From an uncultured Alkaliphilus sp. (GTDB lineage Bacteria > Bacillota > Clostridia > Peptostreptococcales > Natronincolaceae), in NCBI GenBank assembly GCA_938074565.1, contig CALJEQ010000008.1, positions 1-64,000 of the forward strand: a stretch of DNA of 64,000 nt. Direction: 5' to 3'. Below the pieces are notes generated by a model. The model had not been told where the DNA came from, searched no databases, and saw nothing but the letters and a program-made list of their open reading frames with translations. Shown here one piece after another: positions 27,501 to 35,714 of the stretch (positions within the stretch are counted from its first letter, which is position 1; each line of letters begins with the position of its first letter). A program made the translations under genes and the position numbers.

Positions 27501-29672
27501 GTACCAATCGAGATATGTCAAATAGATATATGTTGAATATAAGCTGAACTCTGTTCCTTCTCTTACACCTAATACATTACCAACAGCTCTCATTACTTCT
27601 GATACCGGATATGCTTTAAGTAGCCTGCCCGGGAAGTAATCAAGAGTCCCTTTATCCGAAAAAGTTATTTCAGCTGCATTTTTACCATCCACCTTAGTAC
27701 TCTTCATACCTTTGAATGGATTTCCCTTGTCACCAATGTTTGCTCCTTTCAATTTATCTGCGTCTACATTTAACTTAAATAAATCATTTCTTTCTGCTAC
27801 AAAGCCTGCTAATAATTGTGAGACAGTTCCATCTTTCGTTCCAAGCATTGTCTGCTTAAACTTATTCATGGTATCTGTCTCACTCATATTTAACAATGTA
27901 TTTATATAGTTGCTGCTTATATCTCCAGCTAAGGTACTCTTATCTGATTTATAGACATCATATAAATAGTTAATGAATAACCTAGCCACACCAGAGCTAT
28001 TTAATTTAGAATCTGTACGCCCGTTGTTCATTTGAACTGGTATTATAACTGGTTCAGAGAATAACTTTATCTTTCCATTGTCGGTCATTATTTCACTGAG
28101 TACCTTTGCATTAACATCAGCACCAGTTATATTTGCTATTTGACCACTTGCATTTAGCATATTCGATAATGCGTCTCCTGCCTTACCATCGGTGAATCCC
28201 TTGAAATCAAATTTGTCCATGTTTGCTGCTTCAAGTTTAAATATATACTTGTTACCAAGTGATTTATTAGCATCCAAGTCAAACAGCTCTTTTACTGCCT
28301 TTCCGTAATGTGTTTTATTAGCTTGCTCAGGAAGTATGTCTGATACCTGTTTAGTTCCATTTGCTGCCATTCCTCCATTGAAATAAGTCTGATATGCTAT
28401 TGTATCAAGGTCATAGTACATCAGTATCAACCCTTGCGGTACTCCTGTTAAATGTGAACCTAGCCCCGGTAATCCTCCGAATCTTATGTCTGTAGTATCA
28501 ATCCCTAATATCTTATCCTGACCAAACCATCCAGAGATGCTTTGCTGACCTCTAACCGCAAGTTCTGAACCGGATAAATTACTGTTATACCCGTTAAACA
28601 GCATTGATGATATAAGGTTAATCTTAGGACTTGATGTTAGGTGCTGATTAATTGAAGCTGGAATTATTATTCGCCTTGACCCTTCGTATTGAACTACTAT
28701 ATTACCGAAGCAATCTAAATATAGTTTTAACTCACTTGACTTTAACCACATATCATTAAACGAGTCCTTGAATTGGTCTTTAAAGTCTCCGCAAGCTATA
28801 CGGGCTATCCATGCCGCTAGTATCTGTGCATCCCAGCCGTCGGTATAGTCGAATACCTTTTCATAACCGGAACCATACTTTACATAGAAAGTAGGCAAGG
28901 AGCCTTCATTGATGGTTGCCACACTAACGTATCTTTCACTCTTACCAATTTCATCTATCAATCCCTCCTGTGTAGCATCCCCATCAATGGTTACTATTCT
29001 TGCGGTTGTGTTAATCAACCCTTTTATTTCGTCAATCTTTACCCAGCTATCTCCTTCATTTTTATTTGACATGAGAAACATATCTTTAAAGTTTGCCAAT
29101 CTCATTTTTCCAGTATCTACAACAACATTTGATGTACTTGCATTGTTTTCATCTCCACTTGTTTCAGAACTATTTGAAGGTAAACCGTTCTTTTTTATTC
29201 CATCCCTTGATATATCATTGAATGATACATAGATTTCCTTGAATCCACCTGTTTTTTGTTGCTGTACTGCATAGTTCAATAAACCCTTTATTGTATTTGC
29301 ATTGGCTGGGTCTGAGCCACTACCAAATGCCAATGCCTTATATCCAGCTCCCTTCGTACCCCTTGAGGAGTTACTATCAAACGCTGATTCATAATCGTCT
29401 ATTAACGGAACAGCAAAGTTACTTAAGAATACGCCCCATGTTAACATCTCCCATTTATTCCAATCTTCCGCTACAAAATTTGATTCAAGTATAGGTGAAC
29501 CAAGGGATGCATTTGTCCCTACCATGCTGTAGTTATTAGCCCCGTATGCAAACTGAACCATTGACATGAATGATTGTAGTATCATGACTACAGCTAAACT
29601 TATCACTATGCCCTTTTTAATTATGCTGCTTAATTTGATTCTATTACCCACTGTTATCACCGCCTTCACCAT
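24531..29672 (-). CDS. Giant VirB6/TrbL-like polytopic membrane protein, 1713 aa
   Basis: Signal-like hydrophobic N-terminus, about 800 residues of predicted extracellular sequence, a pair of membrane helices near 850-900 (MYIIAISFILIIVMGLF and the next), a second large external region, then a cluster of at least four helices between about 1460 and 1595. A polar Ser/Asp-rich cytosolic tail ends EIEKGKKMR. Polytopic cores with huge external parts are typical of VirB6/TrbL inner-membrane channel proteins of type IV secretion systems in Gram-positive conjugative elements, which this most resembles; family membership is inferred from topology. It starts near GTG/ATG 29672, just after the 29687 gene, as part of the LspA operon. 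Confidence 0.6.
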   Translation of the reverse strand: MVKAVITVGNRIKLSSIIKKGIVISLAVVMILQSFMSMVQFAYGANNYSMVGTNASLGSPILESNFVAEDWNKWEMLTWGVFLSNFAVPLIDDYESAFDSNSSRGTKGAGYKALAFGSGSDPANANTIKGLLNYAVQQQKTGGFKEIYVSFNDISRDGIKKNGLPSNSSETSGDENNASTSNVVVDTGKMRLANFKDMFLMSNKNEGDSWVKIDEIKGLINTTARIVTIDGDATQEGLIDEIGKSERYVSVATINEGSLPTFYVKYGSGYEKVFDYTDGWDAQILAAWIARIACGDFKDQFKDSFNDMWLKSSELKLYLDCFGNIVVQYEGSRRIIIPASINQHLTSSPKINLISSMLFNGYNSNLSGSELAVRGQQSISGWFGQDKILGIDTTDIRFGGLPGLGSHLTGVPQGLILMYYDLDTIAYQTYFNGGMAANGTKQVSDILPEQANKTHYGKAVKELFDLDANKSLGNKYIFKLEAANMDKFDFKGFTDGKAGDALSNMLNASGQIANITGADVNAKVLSEIMTDNGKIKLFSEPVIIPVQMNNGRTDSKLNSSGVARLFINYLYDVYKSDKSTLAGDISSNYINTLLNMSETDTMNKFKQTMLGTKDGTVSQLLAGFVAERNDLFKLNVDADKLKGANIGDKGNPFKGMKSTKVDGKNAAEITFSDKGTLDYFPGRLLKAYPVSEVMRAVGNVLGVREGTEFSLYSTYIYLTYLDWYGVKSKGLTGGATSEFNPRIFNGEEDILKVDINTIADIKTAEDKKKEVLNFTYMMLHPTEGKQYRNEMMNSYLTNFIYDTYQKIVYGNSTSYYSNISPNLATRNATGFLALDSYSDNFMTAWFMKIYTKVAMYIIAISFILIIVMGLFKGRKISWFLIALTVVINTVLLVPSAGEVTPAVINNFVQNMFKDKMTYWSISESVTNATMEADAVKRTSISTGYLSSLSKQEQSQVIELVKTLNVVYLDRALMLKNDISRKVTQTQSGNYAEIQKLRSARWMLPMIMRQFTANDGSANYVYVPLGDMYDDISNMYWLYKPEDALTSTTVNGQQQTSNNGNGAPVANTEEPIKLADRKSYYPDYKDTTLISNGATIPYRAEAYYRGISVDEMPHTYFYLLKTNANPLNRAYGFSGNYEGEKSYRKYVETSLQSSKAQSFISTAMLLEQQAGTYNRFDRGTVRQSFGYLWATENPYHFMYGAVKSSFQTDVTLGALIGKLQGQYRKLTDGGEVRTSFMHAGESGYIRDVADLEELFTNMVPYLYQMQITAGGFDGKSGVLGNAEIEEYEIYKNNYKSWMFRSNWVTKIMESPEFTRPAIVRDTNGNKIEIKNPTLIDCYPSDRPMVFSEAQMHSLGLHESDLNIVELKSIKVNKDISRRWTLLINYANVKGMTKEVMLRQMTTEAVLAFNSEFSPSGLLNGAYTMYPNGLDLRAISFDSVMKMLMLNVTKDTTYIYGDTMQNIISDADIFSASLLLTAAFLCSYIIPLVRNVTMGLIFYLGFVAILYALLGSNKQKTKVSCGYIISNLIFLVLTLVYYAVFSGLMAVTTSDAVLTVQTVQVNTGNPVWSFIIIILVSVGYIFAMFKMIDFCFKNYRDMGLEVYTSIAGMVTEGIASGMDRLGDKIQNFGNESYYESSRSDKGLFNSFSRRGRLSEGMNSGEVYKVDSEVSRDSNSGMEDDKDYVSRRYEYGNYYYDDNSDSESIDVEIEKGKKMR

Positions 29673-29686
29673 TTAATAACTTGTCT

Positions 29687-30088
29687 TTAGAATATTGCTG
29701 GTAGTACTGTAATTACCAATACAGGTATACATGTTACAAGCTCTGTATATAGTAATGTATCTATGGTTTCAACTTTCCTACTGTTTTTCGTATGAAGGTA
29801 ATGGTTTTTAAAGAAACCAATTATGCAGTTGATACTCAGGAATATTATCAAACTTGCTACTATTTTAATAGAGTAGAGGGTCACCCCAATCATTATCCCG
29901 AATATCACCCCAAGGACAAGACCGACAAACGCTGCTATTATCAGGCCTGAGTCCTTCGTGACCTTAGAGTCCTTAATAACCGCTGGTTTTATATCGTCAA
30001 TCATTGCTTTTATATTCTCCAACCTGTCCGGTAACTGCATGTAAAAGTCCTTTATTATTTGCATGAGAGTTCTAATAGTCCTTATCAC
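29687..30088 (-). CDS. Small membrane protein
   Basis: A 133-residue protein with an N-terminal amphipathic region and two or three membrane helices (LIIAAFVGLVLGVIFGIMIGVTL; IKIVASLIIFLSINCIIGFF; CIPVLVITVLPAIF). It starts with GTG, overlapping the TGA of the LspA-like gene (GTGA), so translation is coupled. It ends 14 nt before the giant membrane protein gene. A small membrane protein here fits a VirB3/PrgI-like or channel-accessory role, but no motif proves that. Confidence 0.6.
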   Translation of the reverse strand: MIRTIRTLMQIIKDFYMQLPDRLENIKAMIDDIKPAVIKDSKVTKDSGLIIAAFVGLVLGVIFGIMIGVTLYSIKIVASLIIFLSINCIIGFFKNHYLHTKNSRKVETIDTLLYTELVTCIPVLVITVLPAIF

Positions 30089-30660
30089 CTTGATATACCT
30101 CCAAACAATGTTATTTTTCTATTGTCCTTAATTTCATTCTTAACCCTGTTACCTATCATTGCTATGCCGAATACTAAAATTCCAATGATGAATGCTATAT
30201 AACCACCGTAAATGAATAAATCCTCCAAGTTATATACATAGTCAGAAGTGTTGGGAAGGAAATATAAATAATCTACTACATAACCTCTAAAACTTTTGTC
30301 TATTATATTACCAAGAACACCTGCAACTACGATGTATAATGATACTTGCAAATGTGCTTTTTCAAAGACTTGTGTTAAAAACCAGCTTATTTTATCGAAG
30401 CCCTTTGTTCCACGTAAACTTAGTTCGATAATAAATACCATAAGTAGCATTACAATACTTAAAACCCATGCCTTAGGATTATCACTAAGATTTAAATGAA
30501 AGACGTCATAATGCCTTATGAATCTCAAATCTAAAAGCCCTTGTATTATCTCTACATTTTCATATGGAGTTATATATGTAACCACAAGCTGCTTAATAAT
30601 TGCTCCCAGTATTACTAATACAGGTATGATTAACCAAATCTTGTTTCTCTTAGTTTCCAT
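30085..30660 (-). CDS. lspA: LspA-like lipoprotein signal peptidase
   Basis: A 191-residue polytopic protein resembling signal peptidase II, the aspartyl protease that removes signal peptides from lipoproteins. The order of elements fits: an N-terminal helix with IIKQLVV, a central helix pair, GNIIDKSFRGYVVDY (first catalytic Asp region, GN.xD...G.VvD), and YNLEDLFIYGG (second Asp in place of the usual FNxAD). The N.GaaF element is altered (HYDVFH). Being within the surface locus, it may process the element's own lipoprotein at 8940. A dyad motif lies 38 nt upstream, with GAGGGGG as ribosome-binding site. Confidence 0.7.
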   Translation of the reverse strand: METKRNKIWLIIPVLVILGAIIKQLVVTYITPYENVEIIQGLLDLRFIRHYDVFHLNLSDNPKAWVLSIVMLLMVFIIELSLRGTKGFDKISWFLTQVFEKAHLQVSLYIVVAGVLGNIIDKSFRGYVVDYLYFLPNTSDYVYNLEDLFIYGGYIAFIIGILVFGIAMIGNRVKNEIKDNRKITLFGGISR

Positions 30661-30696
30661 GTGAACTTCCCCCTCATTTTTAATATATCTATAACT

Positions 30697-30720
30697 CTTT
30701 TATATGCCGTTTTGTAGGCA
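30697..30720 (-). promoter_or_regulatory. Recurrent element dyad, copy C
   Basis: On the minus strand TGCCTACAAAACGGCATATAAA: CCTA, four bases, ACGGCATAT, with TGCC/GGCA able to pair. It lies 38 nt before the LspA-like gene and the membrane-protein operon. Confidence 0.45.
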
Positions 30721-30897
30721 CAGAACTTTTATTTCTAATGTCTATGTAATTTGATAGTTGATTCACTGTAAATACTAAAAGCCTGAAAAGAGTCTTTATT
30801 TTAATTTTAAGCCTTGGCTCAAATTTGCCCCAATTAAACTTGTAAATTTTAAAGCAAAAGGGATAATCGAAAATACTTATCCCAGCCCTAAGTCCTG

Positions 30898-31149
30898 TTA
30901 TATGTCCTGTCTTTTTAACTCTTTCTTCTGATATCTATCAAATGGAACATCTTTACCACGCTCAACTGGTGCAGCATTCGTTAGTTCGCTTTGACCCCCT
31001 GTCCCCTCATATTTCTCTTTTCTGGTTATCTTATCTTTGATGTTTTGTAAATCAGGCTCAAAAGCTTCCTTATCTGATAGGAAGTCTACTGCTAGATTTA
31101 TATCCTTCATACTAAAAGTAGTACCAACATTAAACCCTGTTACCGCCAT
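30898..31149 (-). CDS. Small hypothetical protein, 83 aa
   Basis: Start ATG at 31149 (MAVTGFNVGTTFSMKDINLAVDFL) is preferred over 31164, since GGAGGTG sits 6 nt before it. It is a charged small protein with no signal or membrane segment; the C-terminal half is very basic and polar. It lies between the AbiEi-like gene's terminator and the LspA operon. I do not recognise a family. Confidence 0.5.
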   Translation of the reverse strand: MAVTGFNVGTTFSMKDINLAVDFLSDKEAFEPDLQNIKDKITRKEKYEGTGGQSELTNAAPVERGKDVPFDRYQKKELKRQDI

Positions 31150-31298
31150 ATCTAGCACCTCCATTACTTGTTTTCTCTAATATCACCATTATGCTTTGTG
31201 GTTGGATTCGAACTTTATAATAATGAATAGGGTGTTTTTCTGCTGAGTATGAGTTCTATCCTGCATTGCTCAATTTTTTCATTTAGAGCATTAAAAAA

Positions 31299-31327
31299 GG
31301 CCTGATAGGTGAAACACCCGTCAGACC
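31299..31327 (-). terminator. Terminator after the 31403 gene
   Basis: GGCCTGATAGGTG pairs with CACCCGTCAGACC around AAA; on the minus strand six T follow. The flanking GAGCATTAAAAAAG word is the same as at the terminator near 1402. Confidence 0.85.
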
Positions 31328-31402
31328 TTTAAAATAAACTGTTTATTCTTTTGTACAAAAGCCTTTACATATTCGTATAAACCGTCTTCACCTAATCAAA
31401 CT

Positions 31403-31822
31403 CTATTCATTATAGTATTCTATTGCATCTGTCTTGTATTTTTCAAATGTCTCCATCAATGCTTCTGGTAATACCGGAAGTAATGTTTCAAAGGATTCAC
31501 CGTGCTTAAAATAATAATTCGATAAGGCTTCTAAAATTGTTTGAACACTTCTATCATATTTAAGTAGGTCTATTAAGGTTTGCTCAGGTGTTGTATACCT
31601 TAAATCGTCATTGACTTCGTATTCAATGCCATCATAGCTTTCAACTAGTATGCACTCAATACCATCTTCATTTATAGGATTTACTGAATAAACTTGTATT
31701 CTGTTTGTCATACTCTGATTTGAGAGTCCTAAAAAGCCTGCTGAGCCCTCCAAGCATAATATACAGTCCAAACCTTTTAGCTTTTTTCTTATTAAATCAT
31801 TATCAAGCCATCTCCACTCCAT
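31403..31822 (-). CDS. AbiEi-like fragment or relative, 139 aa
   Basis: A 139-residue cytosolic protein. The segment YTTPEQTLIDLLKYDRS resembles the TPERTLIDLL signature of AbiEi-type antitoxin/transcriptional regulators, and the surrounding length fits their C-terminal domain without the N-terminal winged helix. No partner AbiEii nucleotidyltransferase is visible. It lies 50 nt downstream of the DUF960 gene and is probably co-transcribed with it. It could be a solitary antitoxin or an unrelated regulator. Confidence 0.45.
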   Translation of the reverse strand: MEWRWLDNDLIRKKLKGLDCILCLEGSAGFLGLSNQSMTNRIQVYSVNPINEDGIECILVESYDGIEYEVNDDLRYTTPEQTLIDLLKYDRSVQTILEALSNYYFKHGESFETLLPVLPEALMETFEKYKTDAIEYYNE

Positions 31823-31872
31823 GTGCTTTACCTCCCTTATAAACTAAATGCTTCTTTTCACTCCTATAAGTT

Positions 31873-32184
31873 TTAGTATTCACTTGGTAATAACATCGTT
31901 GTATGGTCACCATCATCAATGACAAATACCTTAATATCTTCAATTGGTATGTCGGTATAAAACTTATGTACTGCCCGGTACTCTGGAACCTCCTGAATAT
32001 GTTCGACCTCAACCAGTATCCGCTTGCCAGCTGTAGCCTTGATATTGAATACTTGAAGACGGTCTTTTTCTTCGACTTCCATTTCTTCAATAAGCTTAAA
32101 AAGCATTAGGTAATGCAAACTGTTTAATCTTTCTTTGATTCCTCTTGTAATGTAAATGTCGTTTTGAAACATATCTTTACACAT
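31873..32184 (-). CDS. DUF960-family protein
   Basis: A 103-residue protein with the hallmarks of DUF960: MFQNDIYITRGIKERL at the start, a central DRLQVFNIK, HIQEVPEY, and a final VFVIDDGDHTTMLLPSEY. The family is common on Firmicutes plasmids, phages and conjugative elements. Its biochemical role is unknown. An alternative overlapping frame at 31803-32090 is a shadow. It is the first gene of a short unit with the 31403 gene. Confidence 0.8.
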   Translation of the reverse strand: MCKDMFQNDIYITRGIKERLNSLHYLMLFKLIEEMEVEEKDRLQVFNIKATAGKRILVEVEHIQEVPEYRAVHKFYTDIPIEDIKVFVIDDGDHTTMLLPSEY

Positions 32185-32417
32185 CCTTTTCCTTTAAACT
32201 AAAATTTTATATTGGAAAATGATGGTACTTTAATATCCTGAAAAAATCAACCCTTTTCATAAAAAAATTTTGAAACTTTTAAACTCCAACAATTTCAATG
32301 TTTGCTTTATTTATAAGACTTTCATCACTTCTAACATTGCTCACTAAATCTATCTTTAGCTGCTAATACTGGCTAAATGACTTCACAGTATTTGTGGTTT
32401 TTAAAATGAAAACAAAA

Positions 32418-32445
32418 GCTGATAAGCATTTTTATGCCTATCAGC
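32418..32445 (-). terminator. Terminator of the restriction-modification operon
   Basis: GCTGATAAGCAT pairs with ATGCCTATCAGC around four T; the minus strand continues TTTTGTTTTCATTTT. Confidence 0.8.
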
Positions 32446-32471
32446 CTGTAATCACTATGGCAATATTTTCC

Positions 32472-35400
32472 TTACGATAAAATTTTCCCAATCATTACCT
32501 CTATACAGTCCTCATTATCAAGACTTAGAACATTACGTGCTTCACGTTCAGGCTTGCTCATGTTCCACCAAGTTTTTAAATCTAAAGATGGTGTCCCGGA
32601 CATAATAAATGAATTTAGCACTATTTTTTTATCTGTACATGAAGGCTGCAACTGTGTCTCCAATTCCTTTATCTTTATATAGAATTTAACTTTAGGGTCA
32701 TCAGGCATTATACGTAACAAGCCTTTCGGGTCAACAAAAGATATATACTGAACATCTTCTGTATCAATCCATAAAACATAGTCCGGATAGAAGTTACCTG
32801 CTTCAAAAAATCCCATTCCTGTCTTGCTCTTATTACGAAGCAAATACAAACTTTTGTCATCAAAAATTTCTGAGTTTTGTTCTATATATTGCTTAAGTAA
32901 ATCTATAAAATTCTTTTCATCCTCATTTAAGCTGACCGGAGAAACCTGTATTTTTAATCCATTTGCTTTTAAACAAATAAGTGGTGCATATAAATGTGAC
33001 CGGAAGTCAAATGCCACTAAACTGCTCCTGTAACAGCTTTTTTCATATTTATCAAGTCCCTTGCTGTTATTAAGAATATCAGTGATACTTCTAATAAATT
33101 CATCCAGTTCTTCAGAACCTTTATCCCCCTCGCCTGTATCGGTATAGGATATATTGTACTGAGTAACAAAGTTACTATCTGTTTCTGTAAGCTCTTGATA
33201 TTCAAGATATGGAGCTTCCCATTCTTCTTTTTTGTATTTATAAAACTTATCCATATAACTCTTCAAAACCATAACACAATAACCAGATGCTGTATAAAGC
33301 TTTTCTACTGTATCAATTTCCAAGTGTGTTTTCGGTATGATAAAAGAATACCACCCCTCAACACTTAAAATTGCTTGTAACTTTTCCATATCTACACTAA
33401 TGTTATAGTAGTGTTTTTCATTTTTATAAAGCTCCAATTCCTCAAATATACGCTCATAATCAAGAAATGGAAAATAAACCTTATCCAATGCATGTTCACT
33501 AGTTGTTGACTGCATATTTAATACACTATAACTGGATTCAATCGTTTGAACTCTTGAACGACAATCAATCGTTACCTTGTTCTTAACTAGATATCTCATG
33601 AATCCTTCATCAGGCACATCAAGAAGTAGTCGTTTAGCTTGTTTTTTAAAATTGACACCATCTTTTACTTTAATGACTTTCAAATTCTTGGCTTTTACTT
33701 CATTAAATCTACTGATGACAGGTAGTGTAAAGTTATGTATCTTCTCGTTTGAAGGCATATCCTCTAACTCGATGTACTTTTTAAAATCCTCCATGTATTG
33801 AGCTTTTATGCCGAATATTGTTAGAGTTTCAAGCAGTTCAATATGTTTAGGTGCACTAATACCTCTATCCAGAGCACAGCTACGCTTTAATCCACCGTTT
33901 AAACCCTTTAAACGAACGCCACGCCCAAAAAGCTGTATTGCCTGTGCACCTTCTCCTTTTGCAAAGTTAATCAATCCCATTGTTGACACACGCCAACTGT
34001 TCCATCCCTCTGTAAACTTACGAGAGCCTATAAGCACCTTAATGTTAGATGATTTGTTGTTTATAAAACGGAACAGTGAATCACTAACAAATTCCTCAGT
34101 TTTGGTTACAATTCCTTTTTCATCACACTTCTTAATAAGAGCTGCTGTATCCCCTATATTGATAACACCAAAGTATTCACCATATTCGCCAATTCTCAAT
34201 GCTATTTCACCCTGAACCTGTCTTAAATTTTCCAAATGTAGCCGGGGCTCATCAGAAGTGGTGTCGGTATTAAATACTACTTTTAAAATATCTCTATAAA
34301 CATTTGCTGCATCAAGAGTATGACCAAACAGTGAAAACAACGCTTGGAAGTCATTATAAAAAAGCTCGTTTCCACTTGCATCAATCAATCCAGTATCTTC
34401 ATCGAGAACTGTCTTGATACGAGATACTGTTTTTTCTTTTCTATTTACAAATTTATCAATGAAATCCAGCACTTCTTCAACGTCTGTTAGCTCTGTTTTT
34501 GATGTAGAAGCTGTAACACGATTACCTACAAATACTAGCAGTGGTTTCTCAACTTGAAAAGGTTGATACTCTTTGCCATAGGTTTCATATATTTTCAATT
34601 GCTGATAGAAGGATAGTAAACAACCTGTCAAGTATAGATGTCGTTGTTCCTCGTCAATGCTTTCCTTTAGATTGTAGATTCGATAGTCCTTGCCATAGCC
34701 ATCTTCATAGAAATATTTGTATGAGTAGTCCATTATTATGGACTTCCCGTATTCCTCCATAAGCCCTTTATCATCCGCCCTTGAACTATTTACCTTCAAT
34801 GCTTGTTTAAAAGTTGCTGAATATTCAAAAGCAAAGCCTTCCGCAGATAAACGAGTACGGTAATCATACCAAACGTCCCCCGAGAGACCTCTATGACCTT
34901 CATCTACTAGTACTAGGTTATTCTGCTCAAAGCTATCTATAGAAACAGTTTTCACTTTACCTTCTTCTTTAAGCTTATTCATGTCAATAACGACTACACT
35001 ATCTTTTGGGGATTTTATTATACTAGCATCCTTTTGAAATAATGATGCACTAATGGATGATAGCTTCAATTCGTCCAAATGCTGCATAGACATCCCTTCA
35101 TTAGGAGATAGTAGAATAATTTTATTGATTGTCAGTCGGCTATTAAATCGTTGAGCTTTCTTGAAGTAATGTATATACTGCAAGATGTTAATGTGCATAA
35201 TCAACGTTTTGCCACTACCCGTTGCACACATAAAAGCCAACTTATTCATACTTTCTCTAGTGTATGGCTTATAATATATCTGCCCCAATGAATCGGTACG
35301 CTTCTTGTCAATAAAACGATTTAAGTCCTCAATAAAACTATCTTGTTCTGTAAAATATAGGTCTAGATACATTTCAGTAAATAACAGAGCTATGTACTGA

Positions 35401-35711
35401 AAATATTTAAGTACAATGCCGCCACGTTTTTCACCAATTTGTTTGACATAACGGCAGATGTTCTCATCATACGTGCTTAGCTTATCTTTACTTACAATCA
35501 CTTTATCTTTGCTTGCTGCACAAACACGTATAAGATAACTATAAAAATGAGTATGTTGATTCACATCATAACCTTCATATTCAGCATCATTAAGCTTTCC
35601 AGCTAAGGCCTTCAAAGTAGATTTCCCAAATTGATGTAAGAAATATTCAAACAATATAAGCTGATCGTTAAAGGTTGCAGTTGTTTTATTTTGCTTTTTT
35701 CTAGGTGGCAT
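32472..35711 (-). CDS. res: Type III-like restriction subunit (Res)
   Basis: A 1079-residue helicase-nuclease. Walker A CATGSGKT lies at about 162-169, DEGH Walker B near 266, SATFKQ as motif III, and IGSRKFTEGWNSWR with QLFGRGVRLKG as C-terminal helicase motifs. A PD-(D/E)XK-like endonuclease is seen near 970-992 (FYPDYVLW then FVDPKGL). It would translocate on and cut foreign DNA that lacks the partner's methylation. It starts 4 nt after the Mod stop with a GGGGTG ribosome-binding site, so the two are coupled. The assignment as type III rests on the Mod-Res pairing and the domain order. Confidence 0.8.
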   Translation of the reverse strand: MPPRKKQNKTTATFNDQLILFEYFLHQFGKSTLKALAGKLNDAEYEGYDVNQHTHFYSYLIRVCAASKDKVIVSKDKLSTYDENICRYVKQIGEKRGGIVLKYFQYIALLFTEMYLDLYFTEQDSFIEDLNRFIDKKRTDSLGQIYYKPYTRESMNKLAFMCATGSGKTLIMHINILQYIHYFKKAQRFNSRLTINKIILLSPNEGMSMQHLDELKLSSISASLFQKDASIIKSPKDSVVVIDMNKLKEEGKVKTVSIDSFEQNNLVLVDEGHRGLSGDVWYDYRTRLSAEGFAFEYSATFKQALKVNSSRADDKGLMEEYGKSIIMDYSYKYFYEDGYGKDYRIYNLKESIDEEQRHLYLTGCLLSFYQQLKIYETYGKEYQPFQVEKPLLVFVGNRVTASTSKTELTDVEEVLDFIDKFVNRKEKTVSRIKTVLDEDTGLIDASGNELFYNDFQALFSLFGHTLDAANVYRDILKVVFNTDTTSDEPRLHLENLRQVQGEIALRIGEYGEYFGVINIGDTAALIKKCDEKGIVTKTEEFVSDSLFRFINNKSSNIKVLIGSRKFTEGWNSWRVSTMGLINFAKGEGAQAIQLFGRGVRLKGLNGGLKRSCALDRGISAPKHIELLETLTIFGIKAQYMEDFKKYIELEDMPSNEKIHNFTLPVISRFNEVKAKNLKVIKVKDGVNFKKQAKRLLLDVPDEGFMRYLVKNKVTIDCRSRVQTIESSYSVLNMQSTTSEHALDKVYFPFLDYERIFEELELYKNEKHYYNISVDMEKLQAILSVEGWYSFIIPKTHLEIDTVEKLYTASGYCVMVLKSYMDKFYKYKKEEWEAPYLEYQELTETDSNFVTQYNISYTDTGEGDKGSEELDEFIRSITDILNNSKGLDKYEKSCYRSSLVAFDFRSHLYAPLICLKANGLKIQVSPVSLNEDEKNFIDLLKQYIEQNSEIFDDKSLYLLRNKSKTGMGFFEAGNFYPDYVLWIDTEDVQYISFVDPKGLLRIMPDDPKVKFYIKIKELETQLQPSCTDKKIVLNSFIMSGTPSLDLKTWWNMSKPEREARNVLSLDNEDCIEVMIGKILS

Positions 35712-35714
35712 TGC

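Noticed and set aside
31190..31225. GTTCGAATCC word resembling a tRNA T-arm
   Set aside because: The flanks do not form a T stem and no other tRNA arms are present.
31403..31822. A full AbiE toxin-antitoxin pair
   Set aside because: No AbiEii nucleotidyltransferase gene is adjacent, and the N-terminal winged helix is missing.
31803..32090. 95-codon minus-strand frame
   Set aside because: Overlaps the clear DUF960 gene in another frame and has no family-like sequence.
4920..32184. A complete conjugation (type IV secretion) system
   Set aside because: No VirB4, VirD4 or relaxase is found in the window; only a VirB6-like protein supports it.
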